NCBI GenBank assembly: GCA_963823735.1
Contig: CAWGMO010000001.1
Span: forward strand, 1,054,001-1,118,000
Direction: 5' to 3'
DNA from: Actinoallomurus sp963823735
Lineage (GTDB): Bacteria > Actinomycetota > Actinomycetes > Streptosporangiales > Streptosporangiaceae
DNA length: 64,000 nucleotides
Below, one piece after another: positions 43,647-52,595 of the stretch. Numbering within the stretch: the first letter of the stretch is position 1; each line of letters begins with the position of its first letter. Both the position numbers and the translations under genes were made by a program. The notes beneath the pieces were generated by a model. That model searched no databases. It was not told the origin of the DNA and saw only the letters and a program-made list of their open reading frames with translations.

Positions 43647-46073
43647 ATGTCTGGGCTTTCCCTGCCCGCCCAGGCCAGCGCGGAAGTGACTCTCGGCGGC
43701 AGCGACCTGAGCATCGTGGTCGTTGTCGCTGTGATCGCTCTCTTGGCGCTGGCCGTCGCCGGTTTTCTGGTTCGCGATGTACTCGCCGCGGGTCAGGGCA
43801 CCGACAAGATGCAGGAAATCGCGCGAGCGGTGCAGGAGGGCGCGCTGGCGTACCTCAAACGCCAGTTCCGTACGGTCGGCATCTTTGTAATCCTGATCCC
43901 CTTCCTGTTGCTCCTGCTTCCTGCGGAGTCGACAGGTGTGAAGATCGGAAGATCGGTCTTCTTTGTCATCGGCGCGCTGTTCTCCGGCATCACCGGGTTC
44001 ACCGGAATGTGGCTGGCGGTGCGCGGCAACGTCCGTGTGGCCGCTGCCGCGCGTGAGAGCGGCGAGAAGCTCGCCATGCGGATCGCGTTCCGCACCGGCG
44101 GCGTCGCCGGCATGTTCACCGTCGGCCTGGGCCTGTTCGGCGCGGCCATCGTCGTGATCGCCTACAAGGGCCACGCTCCCGGCGTGCTCGAAGGCTTCGG
44201 CTTCGGCGCCGCGCTGCTCGCGATGTTCATGCGAGTCGGCGGCGGCATCTTCACCAAGGCCGCCGACGTCGGCGCCGACCTGGTCGGCAAGGTCGAACAG
44301 GGCATCCCCGAGGACGACCCGCGCAACGCGGCCACCATCGCCGACAACGTCGGTGACAACGTCGGCGACTGCGCCGGCATGGCGGCCGACCTGTTCGAGT
44401 CGTACGCGGTCACGCTCGTCGCGAGCCTCATCCTCGGCCGGGTCGCCTTCGGTACCGAGGGCCTGGTCTACCCGCTGATCGTTCCGATGATCGGCGTCGT
44501 CACCGCGGTGATCGGCATCTTCGCCGTCGCCCCGCGTGCCAAGGACCGCTCCGGCATGACGGCGATCAACCGAGGGTTCTTCATCTCGGCGATCATCTCC
44601 GCCATCGCGGTGGCCGTCGCGACGTTCATCTACCTGCCGAGCTCGTTCACCAAGCTCCACGGTGCGGACCCCGCGATCGCGCACGACACGCACCTGGCCG
44701 ACGTCGACCCGCGATGGGTGGCACTCGGAGCCGTACTCGTCGGCATCGTGCTCGCCAGCGCCATCCAGTTGCTCACCGGCTACTTCACCGAGACGAACCG
44801 GCGCCCCGTCAAGGACGTCACCGAGTCCGCGCGTACGGGCCCGGCCACCGTCATCCTGTCGGGCGTCTCGCTCGGCCTGGAGTCGGCCGTCTACACCACC
44901 CTGGTGATCGCGGCCGCCGTGTACGGCGCGTTCCTGCTCGGCTTCAACAACACGACGGTCGCGCTGTTCGCGGTCGCCCTGGCCGGTACGGGCCTGCTCA
45001 CCACGGTCGGCGTCATCGTGTCCATGGACACCTTCGGCCCGGTCTCCGACAACGCCCAGGGCATCGCCGAGATGTCCGGTGACGTCGAGGGCGAGGCCGC
45101 CAGCGTGCTGGAGAGCCTCGACGCGGTCGGCAACACCACCAAGGCGATCACCAAGGGCATCGCCATCGCCACCGCGGTCCTGGCCGCGACGGCGCTGTTC
45201 GGCTCCTTCCGTACGACGGTCGTGGCCGAGCTCACCGGTGCGAGCAGCGACGTGAAGAAGGCCCTCGGGCCGGCGTTCCAGACGTTCAACCTGGGCGTCG
45301 ACAACCCGAACGTGCTGATCGGTCTCATGATCGGCGCGGCGGTGGTGTTCCTGTTCTCCGGTCTGGCGATCATGGCGGTCGGCCGTGCGGCCGGACGCGT
45401 GGTCATGGAGGTGCGCAAGCAGTTCCGCGACCACCCGGGGATCATGGACTACACCGAGAAGCCGGACTACGGCGCGGTCGTCGAGATCTGCACCGCGGAC
45501 GCGCAGCGCGAGCTCGCGACCCCGGGCCTCCTCGCCATCCTGACGCCGATCGCGGTCGGCTTCGCCCTCGGGTACGCGCCGCTCGGCGCGTTCCTCGCGG
45601 GCGCGATCGCGGCAGGCGCCCTGATGGCGGTGTTCCTGTCCAACTCCGGTGGCGCGTGGGACAACGCCAAGAAGCTCGTCGAAGAGGGACACCTCGGCGG
45701 CAAGGGCTCCGAGGCGCACTCGGCGACGGTCATCGGCGACACCGTCGGCGACCCGTTCAAGGACACCGCCGGCCCGGCGATCAACCCGCTGATCAAGGTC
45801 ATGAACCTTGTCTCGCTGCTGATCGCCCAGGCCGTCGTGACGTACGCGGCCAACACGGCACTGCGCATCGTCGTCACGGTCGTGTCGGTCGGCATCATCG
45901 TCGGCGCGATCGTCGTCTCCAAGCGCCGCGCCTCCGCCATCGGCGGCGAGTCGGAACCGGCCACGGAATCCGGCCAGTCCCCCGACGGCGCGCAGGACGA
46001 CTCCGGCGACGAGAACCCGAGCGGCGGCACGAGCGAGTCCGACGAGGAGTCGGAGCCCGCAAAGGCCTCCTGA
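43647..46073 (+). CDS. hppA: K+-insensitive H+-translocating pyrophosphatase
   Basis: 808 residues, about 16 membrane helices. Diagnostic motifs: GGGIFTKAADVGADLVGKVE, DNVGDNVGDCAGMAADLFES, and the C-terminal DTVGDPFKDTAGPAINPLIK. The string GNTTKAITKG carries Lys where K+-dependent enzymes have Ala, so the potassium-independent class is indicated. It pumps protons out using PPi. ATG 43647 follows GAGGAGG by four bases (ATG 43643 is out of frame). The acidic Ser/Glu-rich tail of about 45 residues is unusual for the family. A strong terminator lies 75 bp downstream. Confidence 0.97.
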   Translation: MSGLSLPAQASAEVTLGGSDLSIVVVVAVIALLALAVAGFLVRDVLAAGQGTDKMQEIARAVQEGALAYLKRQFRTVGIFVILIPFLLLLLPAESTGVKIGRSVFFVIGALFSGITGFTGMWLAVRGNVRVAAAARESGEKLAMRIAFRTGGVAGMFTVGLGLFGAAIVVIAYKGHAPGVLEGFGFGAALLAMFMRVGGGIFTKAADVGADLVGKVEQGIPEDDPRNAATIADNVGDNVGDCAGMAADLFESYAVTLVASLILGRVAFGTEGLVYPLIVPMIGVVTAVIGIFAVAPRAKDRSGMTAINRGFFISAIISAIAVAVATFIYLPSSFTKLHGADPAIAHDTHLADVDPRWVALGAVLVGIVLASAIQLLTGYFTETNRRPVKDVTESARTGPATVILSGVSLGLESAVYTTLVIAAAVYGAFLLGFNNTTVALFAVALAGTGLLTTVGVIVSMDTFGPVSDNAQGIAEMSGDVEGEAASVLESLDAVGNTTKAITKGIAIATAVLAATALFGSFRTTVVAELTGASSDVKKALGPAFQTFNLGVDNPNVLIGLMIGAAVVFLFSGLAIMAVGRAAGRVVMEVRKQFRDHPGIMDYTEKPDYGAVVEICTADAQRELATPGLLAILTPIAVGFALGYAPLGAFLAGAIAAGALMAVFLSNSGGAWDNAKKLVEEGHLGGKGSEAHSATVIGDTVGDPFKDTAGPAINPLIKVMNLVSLLIAQAVVTYAANTALRIVVTVVSVGIIVGAIVVSKRRASAIGGESEPATESGQSPDGAQDDSGDENPSGGTSESDEESEPAKAS

Positions 46074-46149
46074 GGGTCTGAGACGTCCTTGAGAGCGTCG
46101 TAGCCGGGGTTCTGGCTCTGGCGGGCGGTCTGGAGGATTCAGAACCGGT

Positions 46150-46196
46150 GAGAGGGCCGGGCGGCACTGCCGCCCGGCCCTCTCTTCGTGTTTTTT
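46150..46196 (+). terminator. Strong terminator after hppA
   Basis: 16-bp perfect GC stem (GAGAGGGCCGGGCGGC) with a short loop, then TTCGTG and six T. Confidence 0.95.
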
Positions 46197-47234
46197 GCGT
46201 GTTCCGGTGGTGGGGATGGGGGTGTGCGGCTCTCGGTCGGGGGGCGGATTTGTTGTGGTTGTGGGTGGTGGCGCGTGGTGCCTTGCTGGAGGTTCTGGGG
46301 GCGCTGACGCTGGTCGGAGAGGGGATGGCGAGGCAGGTGGCCAGGCGGAGGCGCTGCCTTAATGGGAGTGGTGGCTCGGGGGGGCATGGCTGCGGCTGCC
46401 GGTACGGCGCTGGCGCCAGTTGTTTCGGCGCGCGTGGGCGTCGGCGTACGGGATGGCTGCATAAGGCAGATTCGCGACGCATCCACGCGGGCTTATGGCC
46501 CCCTGGCGGGGGTGGTCGGTCGTTTACGGGGGTCGGGTGTTGGGTGCCGGGTGTGCGGCGGGGGTGGTCGGTCGTTTACGGGGGTTGGGTGTTGAGTGCC
46601 GTGTCTACGGCGAGGTGGTCGTGGCGTACTGCGAGCCATCACCTGCGGTGCCGCGCATCGTCGGGGCGGCCGCCCCAGGCATGAGGTTGCCCACGGCGGG
46701 CGCCTTGGGGCTTCCCGGCAGCGAGCAGCGGAGGCGTGTGGAGGCGGGGGGTGGCGTGCGGTGGGCGCCTGGCGGCGTGGCGGGCACCGGGCGGCGTGTG
46801 GCCGGCGGTGGCAGGCAGCGGGCGGCGGGCGCCTTGAGGATTCCCGGCAGCGTGCGGCTCGCGGCGGTGGCGTGTGGCGAGCGGCGGGCCCGTGTCCGCG
46901 TGGTGGCCGAAGGAGACGGCCGTCCTGCGGGCAGCAGCAGGGGCGGTGGCGAGCGGCGAGCAGCGGTGGCCGACGGTGGGCGGTGAGAGGCGCGCAGTAG
47001 CGGTGGCGTGTTGGCGGACGGTGAGCGGCGGCGGTGGCGGTGGTGTGTGGCGGGCGGTGGGCGGAGTGGGCGGGCGGCGGGGGGTGGGCGCTTTGAGGCT
47101 TCTCGGCAGACGGGGGCGGGTGGTGGGTGGTGAGGTGTCGTGGGGGTGTGTTTGGTGCGAGCCGGTGGCGGCTGGGGGGCATTGGGTGGTGGGGGTGTGG
47201 ATGGGGCTTGGTTCGGGGCGGGCAGACTGGGGGG
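46197..47234 (+). repeat. G-rich repeat desert
   Basis: A kilobase without a convincing gene and with extreme G skew on the plus strand. It holds a 53-bp tandem repeat (GGGGGTGGTCGGTCGTTTAC units at about 46511 and 46564, a partial third at 46611) and three dispersed copies of GGGCGCCTTGAGGNTTCCCG-GCAG (46698, 46828, 47086). Many GGGG runs could form quadruplexes. The open frames here are repeat translations. Confidence 0.7.
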
Positions 47235-47345
47235 ATGCAGAATTCTCAGCCGTCTGGGGCCAAAGGCTTCGCGATTCTTGTTGGAGTGATGGTTGCGATC
47301 GTGCTTGTGATCATGGCGATCGCCGTTATCTTCTCGCCGCGCTGA
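47235..47345 (+). CDS. 36-residue single-helix membrane peptide
   Basis: Sequence MQNSQPSGAKG, then a hydrophobic helix FAILVGVMVAIVLVIMAIAV and the tail IFSPR. ATG 47235 follows GGGGGG. Its TGA overlaps the SixA-type phosphatase ATG by one base, so the two are coupled. Codon use differs from the surrounding repeats and looks coding. It may anchor or regulate the phosphatase; unknown family. Confidence 0.65.
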   Translation: MQNSQPSGAKGFAILVGVMVAIVLVIMAIAVIFSPR

Positions 47346-47809
47346 TGCCCACCCTCATTGTGTTGCGGCACTCCAAGGCGGCCAGTCCGCTCGGGACGCG
47401 TGACTTCGAGCGGCCGTTGGCCGACAGGGGGCTTCGGGACTCGACTCGGGTCGGGGATGAGCTTCGGGGCAAACAGTGGGTTCCCCAGCAGGTCATCTGT
47501 TCTACCGCTCTGCGGACACGGCAGACCCTTGACGGGCTGTCGATCGCGGCTCCCGCGGAGTTCGAGCAGCGTGTCTATCAAGGGGACGCGGACGATCTGC
47601 TCGAGCTTCTCAATGAGCAGGGCCGTGAGGACATGCTCCTGCTCGTCGGGCACAACCCGTCCGTCCATCAGCTCGTGCTCGACCTCACCGGTGCCGAGGT
47701 GCGGAGTTTTCCCACGTCCGCCGCTGCTGTGATCGAGTTTGACGGCGACTGGGCGGATCTCGGGCCCGGAGGTGGGCGGCTCGTGGAGCTCTGGACGCCC
47801 AACGGATGA
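47345..47809 (+). CDS. SixA-type histidine phosphatase
   Basis: 154 residues. The short histidine-phosphatase core is LIVLRHSKAASPLGTRDFER (RHG motif as RHS), with STALRTRQTL (second Arg) and LLVGHNPSVHQLVLDLTG (second His). SixA members dephosphorylate phosphohistidine in phosphorelay or PTS proteins. Start is fixed by overlap with the small membrane peptide. Confidence 0.9.
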   Translation: MPTLIVLRHSKAASPLGTRDFERPLADRGLRDSTRVGDELRGKQWVPQQVICSTALRTRQTLDGLSIAAPAEFEQRVYQGDADDLLELLNEQGREDMLLLVGHNPSVHQLVLDLTGAEVRSFPTSAAAVIEFDGDWADLGPGGGRLVELWTPNG

Positions 47810-48032
47810 CCCCCAAAGACACCTAACGTGACATTCGGGTTTACCAGATGGCCGGATCCGGCCACCCCTAACTTCCGATTTGGGGGGTTTCCGTACTGAT
47901 CACGCCGAGTCTGCTCGCGGCGGTGAACAATCACTCACCGCAGTTACGCAGCGTCATAGGAGTTACGGAACACCCGCCCCTCCCCATAACCTGTATGTAG
48001 AAGGACGGCAGGCGCGGACCCAAGGAGGCGGT

Positions 48033-48092
48033 ATGAACGAGATCTCCCCGCGCCGCCCCGACGACGTTCTCTTGTACACGAGCGGACCATAA
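48033..48092 (+). CDS. 19-residue peptide minigene
   Basis: ATG 48033 follows an optimal AAGGAGG at four bases and encodes MNEISPRRPDDVLLYTSGP. It has its own strong terminator 50 bp downstream and a TATGTA -10-like element at 47994, making a self-contained transcription unit of about 180 nt. Too short for a domain; it may be a leader, a regulatory peptide or a dual-function RNA. The terminator then separates it from serB, which is on the other strand. Confidence 0.45.
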   Translation: MNEISPRRPDDVLLYTSGP

Positions 48093-48140
48093 CGGCGGAG
48101 GGCCGTCCCCGATCCGGCCCACCGCTTGAGACCGCTCGGC

Positions 48141-48177
48141 GATGCCGGGGCCCACGACGGCCCCGGCATCGTACTTT
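48141..48177. terminator. Terminator between peptide minigene and serB
   Basis: 12-bp stem GATGCCGGGGCC, loop CACGAC, then GTACTTTT on the plus strand. Lies at the converging 3' ends and may serve both. Confidence 0.9.
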
Positions 48178-48187
48178 TCCAAAGAGC

Positions 48188-49384
48188 CTAAAGAGCCGAG
48201 TCCTCGGCGTCCGCGGCGTCGATGTCGTCGCGTGAGATGCCCAGCAGGAACGCTATCGAGTCCATGTACGGGACGTTCAGCGCCGTGTCGGCGGCCTCGC
48301 GTACGACCGGTTTGGCGTTGTAGGCGATGCCCAGTCCGGCGGCGGCGAGCATGTCCAGGTCGTTCGCGCCGTCGCCGATGGCCACGGTCTGGCTGACGGG
48401 TACTCCGGCGGCGGCGGCGAAGCGGCGTAGGGCTTCGGCCTTGCCCGGGCGGTCGATGATCGGGCCGATCAGGCGGCCCGTCAGCACCCCGTCCACGACC
48501 TCCAGCACGTTGGCCGCGGCGTAGTCGATGCCGAGGTCCGCCGCGAGGCCGTCGGTGATCTGGGTGAAGCCGCCGCTGACGATCGCGAACTTGTAGTCCA
48601 GCCGCTTCAGCGTGCGGACCAGCGTACGGACGCCCGGGGAGAACTCGATGCCGTCGCGTACCTCGTCGAGCACGCTGGCGGGGAGGCCCTCCAGCATCGC
48701 GACCCGCTGGCGCAGCGAGCCCTCGAAGTCCAGCTCGCCGCGCATCGCGGCCTCGGTGATCTCGGCGACCTTCTCGGCGCGGCCCGCGTACGCCGCGAGC
48801 AGCTCGATCACCTCGCCCTGGATCAACGTCGAGTCGACGTCCATGACGATCAGCCGCTTGGCGCGCCGGGCCAGGCCGCCGGGTTGTACCGCGACGTCGA
48901 CCTTCTGCGAGGCGGCCTCGGCGGACAGCGCGGTGCGCAGGCCCTCCGGGTCGGCGCCGGAGACGTCCATCTCGATGCAGGTCACCGGGTGGTTCGCGAG
49001 GCGTTCGATGCGGTCGATGTTGGCGCCGTACGCGGCGACGCGGCCCGCGATGCCCGCGAGCGCGGCCGGCTGGATCGGGCTGCCGAGGATCGTGACGTGC
49101 AGGCGCCCTCGCTTGCGGGCGTCCTTGCCGGTGCCGGTGACCAGCTCGATCTCCAGGCCGAGGTCGGCGGCGAGCTTCTCGGCGGCCGACAGCAGTTTCC
49201 CGACGTCGGTGTCCTTGCCGTACGCGAGGAGCACTCCGAGGACCAGCCGGCCGCGGATGACGACCTGTTCGACGTCCGCCACGGTGACCGGGAAGGACGA
49301 CAGGGTGCGGAAGAGGCGGGACGTGACCCCGGGGCGGTCGCGGCCGGTGAGCGTGATCAGCAGCGTGCGCGTTTTGGCATCCAT
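48188..49384 (-). CDS. serB: Phosphoserine phosphatase with ACT domains
   Basis: 398 residues from ATG 49382-49384. Two N-terminal ACT-type domains (TLLITLTGRDRPGVTSRLF and RLHVTILGSPIQPAALAGIA) precede a HAD phosphatase with VMDVDSTLIQGEVIELLA, VSGGFTQITDGLA and AIGDGANDLDMLAAAG. It makes L-serine from O-phosphoserine; the ACT domains bind serine for feedback, as in SerB2 of mycobacteria. It stands alone on the minus strand. Confidence 0.95.
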   Translation of the reverse strand: MDAKTRTLLITLTGRDRPGVTSRLFRTLSSFPVTVADVEQVVIRGRLVLGVLLAYGKDTDVGKLLSAAEKLAADLGLEIELVTGTGKDARKRGRLHVTILGSPIQPAALAGIAGRVAAYGANIDRIERLANHPVTCIEMDVSGADPEGLRTALSAEAASQKVDVAVQPGGLARRAKRLIVMDVDSTLIQGEVIELLAAYAGRAEKVAEITEAAMRGELDFEGSLRQRVAMLEGLPASVLDEVRDGIEFSPGVRTLVRTLKRLDYKFAIVSGGFTQITDGLAADLGIDYAAANVLEVVDGVLTGRLIGPIIDRPGKAEALRRFAAAAGVPVSQTVAIGDGANDLDMLAAAGLGIAYNAKPVVREAADTALNVPYMDSIAFLLGISRDDIDAADAEDSAL

Positions 49385-49481
49385 GCTGTGCACCACGGTA
49401 CTTGGCCGCGAACCTGCCCGGTATGGGGGTCCACCATCCGGACACCCCCTGTTCATCCGGTCATCATCGCTGGTCAGGCGG

Positions 49482-50495
49482 TTAGGGGAGCAGGAGGTTC
49501 AGGTCTCCGAACTCGTGCCATTTGTAGCCGTTCTCCAGGGCCGAGGCGTAGACCTGTTCGAGCAGCGGAGATCCGGCGATCGCGGTCAGCATCTGCAGAT
49601 GTGACGACCGTGGCTCGTGCAGGCCGGTGAGCAGGCCGTCGACCGCGCGTACGCCCTCCGACGGCGTCACGACGCGAGAGGTCCAGCCGCACGCGGGCCG
49701 TACGAAGCCGTCGGGTGCCACGGCGGACTCCAGCGCGCGTACGACCGTCGTGCCGATCGCGATCACGCGGTGGTTCTCCCAGCGGACATGGTTGACGAGC
49801 GCCGCCGTCGCGGGCGGTACCTCGAACCACTCGGCGTACGGCGGCTCGTCCTTCTCCGGGGACGCGACGCCGGTGTGCAGCGTCAGCGGGGCGATCAGTA
49901 CGCCGCGCGCCACCAGCCTGGTCACCAGTTCGGCGGTGAACGGGCGTCCGGCACTGGGCATCTCCGCGCTCCCGGCGGGACGCGCGCCGTCGCGGAAGAC
50001 GGTCTGGTACGCCGACAGCGGCTGGTCGTGCCCCACGTAGCCGTACCGGATCGGGACGCCGTGCCGGCGCAGGTACGGGACGACGTCGGTGTCCAGCCGT
50101 GCCCGCCACAGGCGTGGGGTGTGCCGGTCGACGAGGGTGAGCGTCGCGCCGCCCGGCAGCGGGAACCACTCGCCGGGGCATCCGCCGCCGTACGGGACGC
50201 TCGACGAACCCGACCGCAGCCGCAGCTCGACCAGCCACGATCCGTCGTCCGCCTCACCCGGCGAGGGCGGCAGAGGGCCGGAGAAGTGCAGGGCCAGCCG
50301 GTCGAGGCGTACCGCGGCGGGCAGCGTCGCCGAGGTGTTCACGACGAGCAGGTCGCCGGGGCGCAGGAGGTCCGGGAGGTCGGTGAAGGCGTGGTGGGTC
50401 ACGCCGTCGCGGGTGCCGGCCAGCAGGCGTACGCCGTCGCGCGAGGGTGGGGGTTCGTGGGCTTCGAGGGAGGAGGGGAGGGCGAAGTCAAGCAT
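49482..50495 (-). CDS. QueA-family S-adenosylmethionine:tRNA ribosyltransferase-isomerase-like protein
   Basis: 337 residues. The opening FALPSSLEAHEPPPSRDGVR and FTDLPDLLRPGDLLVVNTSA follow the QueA start, and APLTLHTGVA, ALVNHVRWENHRVIAIGTTV and FLP-like ends are retained. Several core QueA segments are diverged, and no other queuosine gene is nearby, as is common for actinomycete 'QueA-like' proteins. Activity on tRNA is therefore uncertain. It overlaps the MFS gene by 8 bp. Confidence 0.8.
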   Translation of the reverse strand: MLDFALPSSLEAHEPPPSRDGVRLLAGTRDGVTHHAFTDLPDLLRPGDLLVVNTSATLPAAVRLDRLALHFSGPLPPSPGEADDGSWLVELRLRSGSSSVPYGGGCPGEWFPLPGGATLTLVDRHTPRLWRARLDTDVVPYLRRHGVPIRYGYVGHDQPLSAYQTVFRDGARPAGSAEMPSAGRPFTAELVTRLVARGVLIAPLTLHTGVASPEKDEPPYAEWFEVPPATAALVNHVRWENHRVIAIGTTVVRALESAVAPDGFVRPACGWTSRVVTPSEGVRAVDGLLTGLHEPRSSHLQMLTAIAGSPLLEQVYASALENGYKWHEFGDLNLLLP

Positions 50496-51816
50496 CGTTG
50501 TTCCTTACGCGGTGCGCCGCGAGGGCGCCGACGACGGCGATCACGGCCGTGCAGGTGAGGCCGGCGTTCAGGCCGGCGGCGTTGACGAGCGCACCGGCCA
50601 TGCCGACGACGAGGGATGAGCCGAGAGTGTCGCTGATCTGGATGGCGGAGGAGTTCGTGCCCTGTTCCTCCGGGCTCGACAGGCTGAGCACCAGGATGCT
50701 GAGCGCGGGGTAGGCGGTGCCCATCCCGGCGCCCGCGAGGATCCATGTCGACACGGCGGCCCAGCCGGTGAAGTTCAGCACCAGCCCCGTGCCGGCGACG
50801 CCGAGCGCGAGCATGAGCGCCCCCGCGACGATGAACGGCACGCGCGACGCCTCCGGGAAGCGTCCCTGCCACCACGAGCCGAGGGACCAGCCGATCGCGC
50901 CGGCCGTGAGCGCGACGCCGGCGGCGGAGGGGCTGAAGCCGTACCTCGTGGTCAGCGTCAGCGGGATGAACGCCTCCGTGCCGCTCAGCGCGCCGAACAT
51001 CAGGGCACGCATCGCGACGGCGGTCGGCAGGCCGCGTGCCAGCCGTGGGGTGCCGCGCGGCAGCAGGTGGCGCACGCCGTACACGAGCCCGGCGAGGCCG
51101 AGGACCCCGAACGGCGAGCGGTGGTCGGCGCCCCACAGCACGATCGCGGCGCCGGACGACAGCGCGACGGCGGCGGCGACACGGCCGCGCGGCATCGCGC
51201 CGCGCGTCGAGGGCAGGCCGCGCAGCGCCGGGACGAGCATCAGCACCGAGATCGCGACCAGCGGGATCAGGCCGAGGAAGACCCAGCGCCACCCGAGGTG
51301 CTGCGCGATGAGCCCGCCGATCGACGGCCCGACCAGGGACGGTATGACCCACGCGCCCGACATCGCCGCGAAGAACTTCGGCCGGGCCGCCTCCGGGTAG
51401 ACGCGCGCCACGATGACGTAGATCGGCACGGACGCCAGGCCCGACCCGAGCCCCTGGACCGCGCGCCCGGCGACGAACCACGCCATCACCGGGGCCGTGC
51501 CCACGATGACCAGCCCGGCGGTGAACACGGCGAGCCCGATGAGCAGCGGCTGGGCGGGCCCCCGCGCGTCCGCCCAGCCGCCGGCGACGACGTTGCCGAC
51601 CAGGCCGAGGATGAACACCGCGCTGAACGCCCACGCGTACAGCGATAGCCCGTTCAGGTCGCGCGCCGCCACCGGCATCACCGTGCCGACCGCCATCGCC
51701 TCGAACGCCAGCAGCGTGACGACGAGCAGGAGGCCGACCGTGGTCGTGCGGTACGGGGCCGCCCACATGCGGGTACGGGTCGCGGGTTCCGGTGTCTTCG
51801 GCAGCACAGTGGTCAT
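50488..51816 (-). CDS. MFS efflux transporter
   Basis: 442 residues, about 12-14 membrane helices. Motif A-like GGWADARGPAQPL follows helix 2, motif C-type GSGLASVPIYVIV and GPSIGGLIAQHLGWRWVF follow, as in drug:H+ antiporters. A likely exporter of small molecules. Overlaps at both ends: the SDR gene stop region upstream (51813-51816) and the QueA-like gene downstream, so the three genes form an operon. Confidence 0.9.
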   Translation of the reverse strand: MTTVLPKTPEPATRTRMWAAPYRTTTVGLLLVVTLLAFEAMAVGTVMPVAARDLNGLSLYAWAFSAVFILGLVGNVVAGGWADARGPAQPLLIGLAVFTAGLVIVGTAPVMAWFVAGRAVQGLGSGLASVPIYVIVARVYPEAARPKFFAAMSGAWVIPSLVGPSIGGLIAQHLGWRWVFLGLIPLVAISVLMLVPALRGLPSTRGAMPRGRVAAAVALSSGAAIVLWGADHRSPFGVLGLAGLVYGVRHLLPRGTPRLARGLPTAVAMRALMFGALSGTEAFIPLTLTTRYGFSPSAAGVALTAGAIGWSLGSWWQGRFPEASRVPFIVAGALMLALGVAGTGLVLNFTGWAAVSTWILAGAGMGTAYPALSILVLSLSSPEEQGTNSSAIQISDTLGSSLVVGMAGALVNAAGLNAGLTCTAVIAVVGALAAHRVRNNDA

Positions 51817-52472
51817 GAGACCAGAGCGGGCGCGGCGTACCGCCCACTGGGAGAGCGTTCGGCGATGAGCCGCAGCAGGGCCGGCACCGCGACGTCTTCG
51901 GGGAGCGGCGCCGACGCGGCGTCCTCACCGGCGGCGGCCAGCATCCCGGTCCGCATCTCGCCCGGGTCGACCCACCACACCGAGACGGAGGGCTCTTCGG
52001 CGGCCAGGACGTTGGAGAGCTGGTCGAGCGCGGCCTTGGTCGCGCCGTAGCCGCCCCAGCCCTCGTACGGCTCGTGCGCGGCGTCGGAGCTGATGTTGAC
52101 GATCGCGCCGCGGCGCTCCCGCAGTGACGGCAGGGCGCCCTGGACGAGCGCGAGCGGACCGAGGGTGTTGACGGCGAACGCGTGCTCCAGCTCGGCCAGC
52201 GGGTAGCCGGCCAGCGGCGGGAGCGGCGTGGCGCCGAGGACGCTCGCGTTGTTCACGAGGAGGTCGAGCCCGTCCGCGTGCGCCAGCAGCTCGGCGCGGT
52301 GCGCGGGGTCGGCGATGTCGCCGGCGATCGCGGTCGCGCCCAGCTCGGACGCGATCCTTTCCAGCTCGGCCGCGCCCCGCGCGTCGAGGACGAGCTCCCA
52401 GCCTCGGCCGGCGAGCGCGCGTGCCAGTGCGAGACCGAGTCCACGCGACGCTCCGGTGATCAGTGCCTTCAT
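51813..52472 (-). CDS. Short-chain dehydrogenase/reductase
   Basis: 219 residues from ATG 52470-52472. Cofactor motif ALITGASRGLGLALA, then LDLLVNNASVLG (NNAG), IVNISSDAAHEP (catalytic Ser) and GGYGATKAALDQLS (Y-x3-K). An NAD(P)-dependent oxidoreductase of unknown substrate. First gene of the operon with the MFS and QueA-like genes. The much longer frame upstream of this start is not coding. Confidence 0.93.
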   Translation of the reverse strand: MKALITGASRGLGLALARALAGRGWELVLDARGAAELERIASELGATAIAGDIADPAHRAELLAHADGLDLLVNNASVLGATPLPPLAGYPLAELEHAFAVNTLGPLALVQGALPSLRERRGAIVNISSDAAHEPYEGWGGYGATKAALDQLSNVLAAEEPSVSVWWVDPGEMRTGMLAAAGEDAASAPLPEDVAVPALLRLIAERSPSGRYAAPALVS

Positions 52473-52595
52473 GGGATCGACGCTACGTACGGGGTGCCGC
52501 AGCGGCATCGGGCTCAAGGTCCGCGGCTCCTCGGCTGATGGGTCTAGGACCACGTGCCGACGCGGGAAGCGAGGGCCGGAGGTACGGTCAGGACC

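Noticed and set aside
46148..46684. Open frame through the G-rich region
   Set aside because: Begins inside the hppA terminator and encodes only repeat-derived Gly/Arg/Trp sequence.
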